From positions 465,514-529,513 of the forward strand of contig NZ_AVFL01000002.1 of the NCBI RefSeq assembly GCF_000576635.1: DNA of 64,000 bases. Direction: 5' to 3'. The notes beneath the pieces were generated by a model that ran no database searches, was not told the DNA's origin, and saw only the letters and a program-made list of their open reading frames with translations. Shown here piece by piece: positions 18,097 through 27,785 of the stretch. Position numbers and translations under genes: made by a program. The DNA is from Skermanella stibiiresistens SB22 (GTDB taxonomy: Bacteria; Pseudomonadota; Alphaproteobacteria; Azospirillales; Azospirillaceae). The first letter of the stretch is position 1, and every line of letters starts with the position of its first letter.

Positions 18097-18128
18097 GGGC
18101 GAGGGTAGGATGGGGGGGCGAGGGTAGG
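18097..18128. repeat. 13-base direct repeat in a convergent gap
   Basis: GGGCGAGGGTAGG occurs twice (18097-18109 and 18116-18128) in the 46-base gap between the convergent MBL hydrolase and dehydrogenase genes. It is short and purine-rich, perhaps simple slippage, and its function is unknown. Confidence 0.5.
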
Positions 18129-18138
18129 GAAGGCCGGT

Positions 18139-19452
18139 TCAGGCCTCCACCGCCCCGGCCCGCCGCTCCATCTCACGCCGGACCCGGACCGCGTCCGTGT
18201 CGGGAATGACGATGTCGGACCACGTCACCGCCTGTCCCGCCGGAACATCCCGGATCAGCTCGACCTTGTGCGCCAAGCCGATCGGCAAGGCTCCGATGTC
18301 CAGGCTGTGACCGGCGGAGACCAGCTTGCCCCAGACGGTGTAGCCGCCCTCGCCGTCCAGCGTCTCTCCCGCCCGAAGCTGTCGCTTCGCCACCGCAGCC
18401 ACATCGCCGCGGAACGACTTGGTCTGGCCGGTCGGCTCGCCCCGAAGGGCCGCCGACAGCACCGAGATTCCGAGTTCCAGGCCGATCAGGTGGTACGGCT
18501 TGTACATGGCGGCATAGACGCCGCTGTCATCGGTCTTCAACCCGTACTGCTTGAAGCAGGCCTTGGCATAGTCGTTCGGCGCTTTGAGAACGACATAGAC
18601 GCCCCAGCGCAAGTCTCGGAACACCGGACGGCCATCGCGTTCCAGCGACGAGACGACCTCGACCATGCCTTCCCGCTCCAGGATACCGCCAGCCGATTTG
18701 GGCCGCAGGATCTGGGGGAGGTCGTCGACGCCGCAGGGCGGGAACAGCAACCCGTCTGACGGCACCGAGAGGTCACAGGCATTGGCGATCGCTGCCATCT
18801 CGATCGCCGATTTGGTGCCATCCAGGAACGAGTTGAACATCTGGGCGTTCATCCCGCCGGCTCGCGCCTCCTCCGGCGTCAGCCCATAATGGCTCCAGAC
18901 GTCGTCCGGCGTGACGCCGTGGAAGTGGGGCAGGTACTTGGTGCCCTTGCCGGCCGCGACGACCTGGAAGCCGCAGGAGCGGGCCCAGTCGACCAGTTCC
19001 GACGTCAACGCCGGCTGGTCGCCATAGGCCATGGAGTAGACGACACCCTTGGCCCTGGCCTCCTCGGCCAGCAACGCCCCGGCGAGCACATCCGCCTCGA
19101 CATTGACCATGACGATGTGCTTGCCGGCGGCGATGGCGGCCCGCGCGTGGGAGATGCCGGCGGCCGGCGCTCCCGTGGCCTCGACGATGACCTCGACGCC
19201 GTCACGTCCGCAGGCCTCGGCACCGGTGGTGACGAAGGCCGTGCGGCCGATCCGGGCGTCATCCCAGCCGACCTGGCGGCACGCCGCCTTGGCGCGTTCC
19301 GGATCGAGGTCGGCGATCACGGCGACTTCCAGACCCGGCGTGGTCGGCACCTGGGACAGGAACATGGAGCCGAACTTGCCGGCGCCGATCAGTCCGACCC
19401 TGACCGGCCGTCCGGCGGCGACCCGCGCTTGGAGGAGGCTGTGGAGGTTCAT
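18139..19452 (-). CDS. NAD(P)-dependent dehydrogenase with C-terminal SAF domain
   Basis: 437 residues. The N-terminal Rossmann domain has VRVGLIGAGKFGSMFLSQV (about 17-35), homoserine-dehydrogenase/Gfo-Idh-like, then VEVIVEATGAP and HIVMVNVEADV. A central catalytic region contains KGTKYLPHFHGVTPDDV. The C-terminal SAF domain (about 365-425) contains ALPIGLAHKVELIRDVPAGQ. This architecture is often mislabelled FlgA-like because of SAF, but there is no flagellar context. It starts seven bases after the dioxygenase stop, so it is the last gene of a three-gene unit. A plausible role is oxidation of the hydroxylated product, by inference only. The substrate is unknown. Confidence 0.85.
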   Translation of the reverse strand: MNLHSLLQARVAAGRPVRVGLIGAGKFGSMFLSQVPTTPGLEVAVIADLDPERAKAACRQVGWDDARIGRTAFVTTGAEACGRDGVEVIVEATGAPAAGISHARAAIAAGKHIVMVNVEADVLAGALLAEEARAKGVVYSMAYGDQPALTSELVDWARSCGFQVVAAGKGTKYLPHFHGVTPDDVWSHYGLTPEEARAGGMNAQMFNSFLDGTKSAIEMAAIANACDLSVPSDGLLFPPCGVDDLPQILRPKSAGGILEREGMVEVVSSLERDGRPVFRDLRWGVYVVLKAPNDYAKACFKQYGLKTDDSGVYAAMYKPYHLIGLELGISVLSAALRGEPTGQTKSFRGDVAAVAKRQLRAGETLDGEGGYTVWGKLVSAGHSLDIGALPIGLAHKVELIRDVPAGQAVTWSDIVIPDTDAVRVRREMERRAGAVEA

Positions 19453-19459
19453 CCCCTGA

Positions 19460-20260
19460 TCACTCCGCGGCCAGCTTCTGGGACCGGGCGTAGGTCAGCA
19501 GCGCGTCGTCCGGAACCGTCTCGATCGGCGTGAAATCCTGATGGGCGATCCACTCCGGCCGGGTCGGCTTGCGGATGTGGTTGGAGACGGCGCACAGCGT
19601 CAGATAGACGATCTTGCGAGGGTAGGGGGTGATGTTGCCGGCGGAACCATGGATGAGGTTGCCATGGAACATCAGGACCGAACCCGGCTTGCCGGTCGGC
19701 GCCACGATGCCGCCCTCGTCGACCAGTTTGGAGACGGTGTCGTGATCCAGCGTCCACAGCGGGTAGGATGTCGTCTGCACGTCATGGCCCGCCGCCAGGG
19801 TCCCGTGCTTGTGGCTGCGCGGGATCAGCATCAAGGGACCATTGATCGGCATCACCTCGTCGATGAAGACCGAGATGTTCATCGCGCGCGGCTCCGGCAT
19901 GCCGTCGTCGCGAGCCCAAGTTCCATAATCCTGGTGCCACTGCCAGACCTCGCCATCGAACGCCGCCTTGGCGTTGATCTTGTACTGGTGCATGTAGAGC
20001 TTTTCGCCGAAGAACTGCTCGACCGGCTCGATCAGCCGCGGATGGGCTCCCACGAGGCGGAAGACCTCGTTATAGGTGTGGGCGGCGAAAGCGGTGCGCG
20101 GCGCGCCACTCTTCTCACGCCAGACTTCCTTGCGGTCGGACTGGTAGATGCCCTCCGCCTCGGTCCGCATGACCGCCACTTCTTCCGGCGAGAAATGCTC
20201 CGGCAGGAAGATGTAGCCCTGTTCCTCGAAGTCCTTGAGCTGTTCGGGGGTGAGTTTCAT
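19460..20260 (-). CDS. phytanoyl-CoA dioxygenase (PhyH/EctD-like) family protein
   Basis: A 266-residue Fe(II)/2-oxoglutarate-dependent oxygenase. The facial triad is visible as WHQD (His109, Asp111) and LIHGSAGN (His204), with the 2-oxoglutarate Arg near 215 in TPYPRKI. The block YMHQYKINAKAAFDGE followed by WHQDYGTWARDDGMP resembles ectoine hydroxylase EctD more than human PhyH. No ectA, ectB or ectC genes lie nearby, so a different hydroxylation substrate is likely. No signal peptide or membrane segment, so it is cytoplasmic. It sits 45 bases after a GntR-family gene and directly before the SAF dehydrogenase. No transporter is linked. Confidence 0.9.
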   Translation of the reverse strand: MKLTPEQLKDFEEQGYIFLPEHFSPEEVAVMRTEAEGIYQSDRKEVWREKSGAPRTAFAAHTYNEVFRLVGAHPRLIEPVEQFFGEKLYMHQYKINAKAAFDGEVWQWHQDYGTWARDDGMPEPRAMNISVFIDEVMPINGPLMLIPRSHKHGTLAAGHDVQTTSYPLWTLDHDTVSKLVDEGGIVAPTGKPGSVLMFHGNLIHGSAGNITPYPRKIVYLTLCAVSNHIRKPTRPEWIAHQDFTPIETVPDDALLTYARSQKLAAE

Positions 20261-20305
20261 GGAATGTTTCCTCCGTTTGATGATGTTCGTTAGTTGCGCG
20301 GCAAT

Positions 20306-20989
20306 TCAGGCGGCTTGTGCCATGTCGGCGAGCCGTTGGGATGTCTCCGTTCCAGCCCGGCTGGCATGGGCACGCGCTTCGGCTTCGGCTTGATCAGCGT
20401 TCCCAGCCAGGATGAAACCCACGATGCTGGCATGTTCACGCCAGACCAGCGGCCGATGATCGGGGTCGTCCAGGACAACGCCCATCGACCGCTTCAGGTG
20501 CGGCCATTGCGGCGCCACGGTTTCCTCGATCGCCGAGTTGCCCGAGAGCCTATAGATGGCGGTATGAAACGCCACGTCGGCCTGGATGAACACGGCGGCC
20601 GGACGATCGGGATCGAGCGACCAGCCATGCTTGACCATCTCCTCGAGATCGCGGCAGGCCACCGGGCTTGCGGAACCCGCCGCGACGCGTTTGGCGGCCA
20701 AACGGGCGGCGAGGGCGTCCAGAGATGTCCTGACCTGATACAGGTCGAGGATGCGGCCGGCGTCCAGCGGCGCCACGACCAGGCCGCGCTTGCCGCTTTC
20801 GACCAGTAGACCTTGCCGCTTGAGAAGCTGGAGCGCGTGGCTGACCGGCTGGCGCGACACGCCCAGCCGTTCGGCCAGTTCCTCCTGACGGATGCGGCCA
20901 CCAGCCGCCAAGTCGCCACACGCGATGGCTTCGACCAGCGATTCGTAAACTTGGTCGATCAGAACCGGCTGGGAGGCGACTGGCTTCAT
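20306..20989 (-). CDS. GntR-family transcriptional regulator, FadR/FCD subfamily
   Basis: 227 residues. The winged helix-turn-helix covers residues 9-75: IRQEELAERLGVSRQPVSHA is the recognition region, preceded by LAAGGRIR. The C-terminal all-helical FCD ligand-binding domain has the metal-type pattern ADVAFHTAIYRLSGN and EHASIVGFILAGNADQAEAE. FCD regulators usually sense the carboxylate substrate of the pathway they control and often repress their own operon. It is the first gene of the minus-strand unit. A tripled GAATTC element lies about 30 bases upstream of its ATG and is the obvious candidate operator. Confidence 0.92.
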   Translation of the reverse strand: MKPVASQPVLIDQVYESLVEAIACGDLAAGGRIRQEELAERLGVSRQPVSHALQLLKRQGLLVESGKRGLVVAPLDAGRILDLYQVRTSLDALAARLAAKRVAAGSASPVACRDLEEMVKHGWSLDPDRPAAVFIQADVAFHTAIYRLSGNSAIEETVAPQWPHLKRSMGVVLDDPDHRPLVWREHASIVGFILAGNADQAEAEARAHASRAGTETSQRLADMAQAA

Positions 20990-21015
20990 GATGGCTCACC
21001 GAGGCTTCAAAGTTT

Positions 21016-21037
21016 CGGAATTCTGAATTCCGAATTC
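21016..21037 (-). promoter_or_regulatory. candidate GntR operator: three GAATTC in 7-bp phase
   Basis: CGGAATTCtGAATTCCG (21016-21032) is a perfect 17-base palindrome around one central base. A third GAATTC follows (21032-21037), so the hexamer occurs at 21018, 21025 and 21032 with a strict seven-base period. On the minus strand it lies just downstream of a TTGACG-N17-TAGGGT promoter, at the presumed start of transcription. That placement suits repression by the adjacent FCD regulator. Confidence 0.65.
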
Positions 21038-21041
21038 ATCA

Positions 21042-21070
21042 ACCCTAAACCGGCGCGGTCGGATCGTCAA
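21042..21070 (-). promoter_or_regulatory. candidate promoter of the GntR-dioxygenase-dehydrogenase unit
   Basis: On the minus strand TTGACG (21070-21065), 17 bases, then TAGGGT (21047-21042). The -35 is good and the -10 weak, as expected for a regulated promoter. The candidate operator starts four bases further on. Confidence 0.5.
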
Positions 21071-21085
21071 GCACATACCGTCGTA

Positions 21086-21114
21086 TTGCACCTGTCATTT
21101 CCATAATATAAATT
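21086..21114 (+). promoter_or_regulatory. candidate promoter of mazG
   Basis: TTGCAC (21086-21091), a 17-base spacer and TAAATT (21109-21114) lie in an AT-rich patch, giving a leader of about 125 bases before the preferred mazG ATG. It is divergent from the GntR promoter. Confidence 0.4.
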
Positions 21115-21247
21115 ATCACATTCAATGGCATTGTTGGGAGAGAGTGCTTTTTGCCCGCCGGCGCGGCCATCGACCATCATCGGGTTTGCACCCGCCGCGG
21201 CGTCGGCTAAGGTCGAACCATCCTCCCTCCTGGACAGATCGGCCCTC

Positions 21248-22075
21248 ATGTCGCGAAACATCGACCGCCTGCTCGAGATCATGGCCCGCCTACGCGACCC
21301 CAACGGTGGCTGTCCTTGGGATCTGGAACAGACCTTCCGGACCATAGCGCCGCATACCATCGAGGAAGCCTACGAGGTCGCCGACGCCATAGAACAGGAC
21401 GACCTGCCCGCACTCAAGGAGGAACTGGGCGACCTGCTGTTCCAAGTCGTCTTTTACGCCCAGATGGCCAAGGAGGCCGGCGAGTTCGATTTCGACGCCA
21501 TCGCGGGCGCCATAGCCGACAAGATGCTGCGCCGGCATCCCCACGTCTTCGGAGACGTCACCGTGGAAAGCGCGGACGCCATGGTCGTGCGCTGGGAGAA
21601 TCAGAAAGCCGCCGAGCGCGCCGCCAAGGCGGCGGCCGAAGGCACGGTCCCGAGCGTGCTGGACAATGTCGTCGGCGGCCTGCCCGCCTTGACCCGAGCG
21701 ATCAAATTGCAGAGGCGCGCCGCGCGCGTCGGCTTCGACTGGGCCGCGACCGCCGACATCCTGGACAAGATCGACGAGGAGATCGCCGAGTTGCGCGCCG
21801 AGTTGGCCGCCGCCGACAAGGCGCGGCTCCAGGACGAGTTGGGAGACGTGCTGTTCGCCGTCACCAACCTGGCCCGTCGCCTGGATATCGACCCGGAGAC
21901 GGCGCTGCGCGGCACAAACGCCAAGTTCGACCGCCGGTTCCGCCGGATCGAGGCTTTGCTGGCCGAGACTGGCCGCGGCCCCGAACAGTCCGATCTGGAC
22001 GAGATGGAAACCCTGTGGCAACGCGCCAAGCGTGAGGAAACCGCGCTGGCGCCTGAAGCCCCGCCCAACGCCTAG
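21248..22075 (+). CDS. mazG: nucleoside triphosphate pyrophosphohydrolase MazG
   Basis: 275 residues from ATG 21248. The frame is open to 21125, but the conserved start is MSRNIDRLLEIMARLRDPNG. Two MazG helical domains are visible: CPWDLEQTFRTIAPHTIEEAYEV followed by EELGDLLFQVVFYAQMA (first), and IDEEIAELRAE with DELGDVLFAVTNLAR (second). The acidic EExxE/ExxD residues bind magnesium. It hydrolyses NTPs to NMP and pyrophosphate, acting in nucleotide-pool sanitation and ppGpp-linked stress in E. coli. The ribosome site is weak. Confidence 0.92.
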   Translation: MSRNIDRLLEIMARLRDPNGGCPWDLEQTFRTIAPHTIEEAYEVADAIEQDDLPALKEELGDLLFQVVFYAQMAKEAGEFDFDAIAGAIADKMLRRHPHVFGDVTVESADAMVVRWENQKAAERAAKAAAEGTVPSVLDNVVGGLPALTRAIKLQRRAARVGFDWAATADILDKIDEEIAELRAELAAADKARLQDELGDVLFAVTNLARRLDIDPETALRGTNAKFDRRFRRIEALLAETGRGPEQSDLDEMETLWQRAKREETALAPEAPPNA

Positions 22076-22100
22076 CTTGATAGCTGAAGGAATGAAGACG

Positions 22101-22880
22101 ATGACCTACGCCAACAACGCCCCCCACAAGCCGGCGACGGTCCTGATCACCGGCGCCACCGGCGGGTTCGGCGGCGCCTTCGCGCGCCGGTTCGCCGCGA
22201 TCGGATCGAAGCTGGTGCTGGCCGGCCGCAAGGCCGATCGCCTCAAGGCGCTGCGCGACGAGTTGAACACGGAAGTCCACACCATCGAGGTCGATGTCCG
22301 CGACCGTACCGCCATCGAACAGGCGTTCGGCACCCTGCCCGCCGGCTTCGACGAGGTCGAGACGCTGATCAACAACGCCGGGCTGGCGCTTGGGACGGAT
22401 CCCGCCCAAAAGGCCGATCTGGACGACTGGGAAACCATGATCGACACCAACGACAAGGGCTTGGTGTTCTGCACCCGCGCGCTGCTGCCCGGCATGATCG
22501 AGCGCGGTCGCGGCCATGTCGTCAACATCGGCTCGACAGCCGGCAGCTACCCGTATCCGGGCGGCAACGTCTATTGCGCCTCGAAGGCCTTCGTCAAACA
22601 GTTCTCACTGTCGCTGCGGGCGGATCTCCAGGGCACCGGCGTCCGCGTCACCAATGTCGAACCCGGCATGGTCGAAACCGATTTCTCGCTGGTCCGTTTC
22701 AAGGGCGACGCCGAGAAGGCCGGTAAGGTCTACGCCGACACGACGCCGCTGACGCCGGACGATGTCGCCGAGGCGGTGTTCTGGGCGGCCACCCTGCCCC
22801 CGCATTTCAACGTCAACCGGCTGGAGATCATGCCGACGACCCAGGCGTTCGGGCCGCTGGCGATCCACCGGACCAAGTAG
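22101..22880 (+). CDS. ydfG: short-chain dehydrogenase, YdfG-like (3-hydroxy acid dehydrogenase)
   Basis: 259 residues from ATG 22101, with AAGGA nine bases upstream; ATG 22092 is also in frame. It has TGATGGFGGAFARRFA (cofactor glycine motif), LINNAGLALG, NIGSTAGSYPYPGGNVYCASKA (Ser and YxxxK catalytic residues), and the C-terminal NVEPGMVETDF plus VNRLEIMPTTQAFGPL typical of E. coli YdfG. That enzyme oxidises L-allo-threonine, L-serine and 3-hydroxypropionate with NADP. It may also detoxify malonic semialdehyde. It ends with no gap against the convergent phosphatase gene. Confidence 0.88.
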   Translation: MTYANNAPHKPATVLITGATGGFGGAFARRFAAIGSKLVLAGRKADRLKALRDELNTEVHTIEVDVRDRTAIEQAFGTLPAGFDEVETLINNAGLALGTDPAQKADLDDWETMIDTNDKGLVFCTRALLPGMIERGRGHVVNIGSTAGSYPYPGGNVYCASKAFVKQFSLSLRADLQGTGVRVTNVEPGMVETDFSLVRFKGDAEKAGKVYADTTPLTPDDVAEAVFWAATLPPHFNVNRLEIMPTTQAFGPLAIHRTK

Positions 22881-23681
22881 TCACTCGCCGAACAGCAAGT
22901 CCCGCAACGCCGTCCAACTCGCGCGGTCGGGGGCCAGCAGCAGGCCGCCGTCGCGCTGGGTCGGCGAATACGGTGTGCCGTCGATCCTGGCGTGATAGCC
23001 GCCAGCCTCCGCGTGCATCAGCGCGCCGGCCGCGTGATCCCACGGCATGATGCGGCGGTAGATCGAGAAATGCGTCTCGCCAGCGTTGAGCTTCAGATAT
23101 TCGTGCGCGGCGCAACCCAGGGAGAAGGTTCTGGCCAGTCGGAGCTTCCGGCCCTCCAGCCGCTCGCGGGTCGAGGCGTCGAAATAGCGGGACGACAACA
23201 CGCCGGTCATCTCGGGCAACTCCGACGCCGGGGCCGTCCGCAGGCGGGCACCATCAAGCCAGGCGCCCTGCCCTTTCTCCGCCACCGCCATGCGGCCGCC
23301 CAGCGGATCATGGATCCACCCGGCAAGCGTCTCGCCGCCCGCGGCGAGCGCCACGATCACGCCGAAGTGTTGTTTGCCGGCCGCGAAGTTGGAGGTGCCG
23401 TCGATCGGGTCGATGATCCAGACGGGATCGTCGCCGTGGATGCGGTCCAGGACCGTGATGTCGGCGGCGGTCGCCTCCTCGCCGATCACCACCGAGCCCG
23501 GCAGCAGGTCAGCCAAGCGCCGGGTCAATGCCACCTCGCTCGCCTCGTCGGCGACGGTGACGAGGTCGCCGGGACCCTTTTCCCGGATATCGGCTGTCGC
23601 CAGATGGCGGAAACGCGGCAGGATCTCCGTTTCGGCCACCTCGCGGATGATGGTCGAAACGCGGTCGATATCAGGCAACAT
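22881..23681 (-). CDS. inositol monophosphatase family protein
   Basis: 266 residues from ATG 23681 (MLPDIDRVSTIIREVAE). The frame remains open upstream through the groEL terminator, so longer starts are rejected. Motifs of the lithium-sensitive magnesium phosphatases are GEEAT (metal-binding Glu), WIIDPIDGTSNFAAG (Asp-Asp), and MPWDHAAGALMHAEAGG (Asp). Substrates in this family include inositol-1-phosphate, histidinol phosphate, fructose-1,6-bisphosphate and PAP; the sequence alone does not decide. Its stop abuts the convergent YdfG-like gene. Confidence 0.88.
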   Translation of the reverse strand: MLPDIDRVSTIIREVAETEILPRFRHLATADIREKGPGDLVTVADEASEVALTRRLADLLPGSVVIGEEATAADITVLDRIHGDDPVWIIDPIDGTSNFAAGKQHFGVIVALAAGGETLAGWIHDPLGGRMAVAEKGQGAWLDGARLRTAPASELPEMTGVLSSRYFDASTRERLEGRKLRLARTFSLGCAAHEYLKLNAGETHFSIYRRIMPWDHAAGALMHAEAGGYHARIDGTPYSPTQRDGGLLLAPDRASWTALRDLLFGE

Positions 23682-23765
23682 ACGGGAAATTTCCAGGACG
23701 GCTTCGTGAGGTGCTTCAATCGGATAGATGGTGTGCCGTGATGATTTTGCAAAATCGGGCACACA

Positions 23766-23801
23766 CGAAAGAAGGGGCCGCGACGTAAGCCGCGGCCCCT
23801 T
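23766..23801 (-). terminator. terminator of groES-groEL
   Basis: A perfect 11-base stem on the minus strand, AAGGGGCCGCG (23801-23791) with CGCGGCCCCTT (23782-23772), and an eight-base loop. CTTTCG follows. It lies 40 bases after the groEL stop and before the phosphatase gene. Confidence 0.8.
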
Positions 23802-23841
23802 CCCTACCCTGGTCCAGCCTGTATGGCCGGGAGACTGGTGC

Positions 23842-25506
<1,665 letters not shown>

Positions 25507-25530
25507 CTATTAGGTGGTTGACGCGAGGTG

Positions 25531-25818
25531 TTATTCGAGGACGCCCATCAGGTCGGACTCACGCATGATCAGCAGCGTGTCGCCCTCGATCTTGACCTCC
25601 GTACCGGACCACTTGCCGTACAGAACTTTGTCGCCCGCCTTGACGTCGAGCGCGGTGACCTTGCCATCGTCGCCGCGGGCACCAGGACCGACGGCGATGA
25701 CTTCGCCCTGCATCGGCTTTTCCTTGGCGGTGTCCGGAATGATGATGCCGCCGGCAGTCTTGTTTTCCTGCTCGGTCGGCTTCACGACGACGCGATCATG
25801 CAAAGGCCTGAACTTCAT
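25531..25818 (-). CDS. groS: co-chaperonin GroES
   Basis: 95 residues from ATG 25818 ([20 protein letters not shown]), behind GGAGAG. It has the mobile loop [18 protein letters not shown] and the C-terminal [16 protein letters not shown]. An upstream in-frame extension to 25878 would run into the CIRCE element and is not credible. It caps GroEL. It is the first gene of the operon. Confidence 0.98.
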   Translation of the reverse strand: MKFRPLHDRVVVKPTEQENKTAGGIIIPDTAKEKPMQGEVIAVGPGARGDDGKVTALDVKAGDKVLYGKWSGTEVKIEGDTLLIMRESDLMGVLE

Positions 25819-25871
25819 GGGATCTCTCCGAGATGTCTGTCGCCGGCTTTGGGTGCCAGCGGGATTGTTTG

Positions 25872-25898
25872 TTAGCACTCAAGGCCAGGGAGTGCCAG
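25872..25898 (-). promoter_or_regulatory. CIRCE element (HrcA operator)
   Basis: TTAGCACTC (25872-25880), nine bases, then GAGTGCCAG (25890-25898). The consensus is TTAGCACTC-N9-GAGTGCTAA, so the first arm is perfect and the second differs at two positions. It lies immediately downstream of the groES promoter, where HrcA would block transcription at normal temperature. Confidence 0.9.
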
Positions 25899-25899
25899 C

Positions 25900-25928
25900 C
25901 GTATAGCGGCAGATTACCACGCCGTCAA
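25900..25928 (-). promoter_or_regulatory. sigma70-type promoter of groES-groEL
   Basis: On the minus strand TTGACG (25928-25923), a 17-base spacer, TATACG (25905-25900). It abuts the CIRCE element, so the predicted start of transcription falls inside the operator. I do not see a clear separate RpoH-type promoter. Confidence 0.75.
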
Positions 25929-26036
25929 GGTTTTCAACCAAAGGCGGGGTTTTCAGCCGTCCGCCGGGTGGCACTCCCGGGCAAATGGGGCCTCGCCCTG
26001 GATACACCAGGGGTGGTGGCGCATTTTCCGCGCGTC

Positions 26037-26072
26037 AAAAAGAGGGCCGGCGTCCTTTCCGGACGCCGGCCC
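26037..26072 (-). terminator. terminator of hfq-hflX
   Basis: A perfect 12-base stem, GGGCCGGCGTCC (26044-26055) with GGACGCCGGCCC (26061-26072), and a five-base loop. On the minus strand it is followed by CTCTTTTTG, and it lies 33 bases after the hflX stop. Confidence 0.88.
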
Positions 26073-26104
26073 CGTGTTTCCGCGGCGTCACGCGCGGCTT
26101 TGGC

Positions 26105-27472
26105 TCACCGCGCGGGATGGTAGTCGTAGCGGCTCTCGAACCGGGCAAGATCGGCGGGGTCGAGTGCTATCCGCAGATGGGCGAAGGACTCGTCGTCGCG
26201 CCGTTCCAGCACGTCACCCTTCTGGTGGAGCCAAGCCAGCGCCGCCCCGTCCTCGATCCGGACGGAGAGGTCGACCGTCTGCCGGTCCGCCGTCATGTGC
26301 CGGTCCAGCAGGCCGAACAGTTCGGGCAAGCCCTCGCCGGTCAGCGCCGAGACCGCCTGCATGTTATCGTTGCGCGCGGCCTGGGCCAGCAGCCCGTTCC
26401 GCGTCTCCGGATCCAGCAGGTCGATCTTGTTCAGTACCTCGACGACACGTCCGTCCTGCTCGCGGTCGATGCCAAGATCGCGCAGCACTGATTCCACGTC
26501 GGCCTTTTGGGCTTCGGTGTCGGGATGGGCGATATCCCGCACGTGCAGGATGATGTCGGCGGCCTGCACCTCCTCCAAGGTCGCCCGGAACGAGGCGACC
26601 AGATGGGTCGGCAGGTCGGAGATGAACCCCACCGTGTCGGAGAGGATCACCCTGCGGCCAGTCGGCAGCTCGATCCCGCGCATGGTGGGATCCAGCGTCG
26701 CGAACAGCAGGTCCTTGGCGAAAACGTCGGAGCCGGCCATCCGGTTGAACAGCGACGACTTGCCGGCGTTGGTGTAGCCAACCAGCGCCACCACCGGATA
26801 CGGCACCCGCTCCCGCGCCTTGCGGTGCAGGTCTCGGGTCCGCCGGACCTCCTCCAGCTCGCGCTTGAGCTTGATGATCCGGTCACCGATCAGCCGCCGG
26901 TCGATCTCCAGCTGGCTTTCGCCGGGACCGCCCAGGAATCCGAAACCACCGCGCTGGCGTTCCAAGTGGGTCCATGACCGGACGAGCCGCGAGCGCTGAT
27001 AGGTCAGCGCCGCCAGCTCGACCTGCAACTGGCCCTCCTTCGTCCGCGCGCGGGCGCCGAAGATCTCCAGGATCAGGCCAGTGCGGTCGATCACCTTGGC
27101 CTTCAATCCCCGTTCCAGGTTGCGCTGCTGGACCGGCGACAGGGCGTGGTCCATCACGACTAGGTCGATTGGTTGCTCGTTCTCCTCCGCCTCGCGGATC
27201 AGCTCCGCGAAATGCTCGACAACGCCGGACCCCAGCAGGGTGGCGGGCTGCGGCTTGTTGACCTTGATCGCCTCGGCGTGGACGACAGTGAGATCGATCG
27301 CGGAGGCCAGACCGACGGCTTCGTCCAGACGCGCCTCGGGGCTGCGGGCGCCACCTTCCGAACTGGCCTCTGATCTCCTGGTCTCGCGCAGGATCGGGTG
27401 GATCACGAGGGCGCGGCCGGTGCCCATGGCGGACCGGCCGTCGCCTTGATCTGGCGTGTTAGGTGCTTTCAC
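26105..27472 (-). CDS. hflX: ribosome-associated GTPase HflX
   Basis: 455 residues if GTG 27472 is used. It overlaps the hfq end by 14 bases, and the purines of the hfq tail could serve as ribosome site. ATG 27427 ([11 protein letters not shown]) is an alternative. The N-terminal HflX domain has [20 protein letters not shown] and [18 protein letters not shown]. The G domain follows, with [12 protein letters not shown] (G1), [17 protein letters not shown] (G3) and NKID (G4). HflX splits stalled ribosomes after heat stress in E. coli. Its place directly after hfq is conserved. Confidence 0.96.
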   Translation of the reverse strand: MKAPNTPDQGDGRSAMGTGRALVIHPILRETRRSEASSEGGARSPEARLDEAVGLASAIDLTVVHAEAIKVNKPQPATLLGSGVVEHFAELIREAEENEQPIDLVVMDHALSPVQQRNLERGLKAKVIDRTGLILEIFGARARTKEGQLQVELAALTYQRSRLVRSWTHLERQRGGFGFLGGPGESQLEIDRRLIGDRIIKLKRELEEVRRTRDLHRKARERVPYPVVALVGYTNAGKSSLFNRMAGSDVFAKDLLFATLDPTMRGIELPTGRRVILSDTVGFISDLPTHLVASFRATLEEVQAADIILHVRDIAHPDTEAQKADVESVLRDLGIDREQDGRVVEVLNKIDLLDPETRNGLLAQAARNDNMQAVSALTGEGLPELFGLLDRHMTADRQTVDLSVRIEDGAALAWLHQKGDVLERRDDESFAHLRIALDPADLARFESRYDYHPAR

Positions 27473-27707
27473 CTTCTTTGGGCGGCTCGAAGAGTTGAAT
27501 AGGATGGGCCGGCATCACGGTCGAGATGGCGTGCTTGTAGACCAGCTGGCTGTGCGCGTCGCGCCGCAGCAGGACCGAGAAGTTGTCGAACCAAGTTATG
27601 ATGCCTTGCAGTTTGACTCCGTTCACCAGGAAGACGGTGACCGGAGTCTTGTTCTTTCGGACGTGGTTAAGGAAAACGTCCTGAACGTTTTGACTTTTTT
27701 CGGACAT
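27459..27707 (-). CDS. hfq: RNA chaperone Hfq
   Basis: 82 residues from ATG 27707 ([18 protein letters not shown]). The upstream in-frame extension lacks similarity. The Sm1 motif is [25 protein letters not shown] and the Sm2 motif contains [12 protein letters not shown], with the YKH triplet of the proximal RNA site. Hfq hexamers pair small RNAs with mRNAs. In this class Hfq also affects nifA expression. The C-terminal tail is short. Confidence 0.98.
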   Translation of the reverse strand: MSEKSQNVQDVFLNHVRKNKTPVTVFLVNGVKLQGIITWFDNFSVLLRRDAHSQLVYKHAISTVMPAHPIQLFEPPKEGEST

Positions 27708-27785
27708 GTGCAATCGCCCCGTTTGTGATGGTTCTTGGGGCCCCATCCCAGAGCCCGGATATTCCCGCATAACCCAAAGGCTGGG

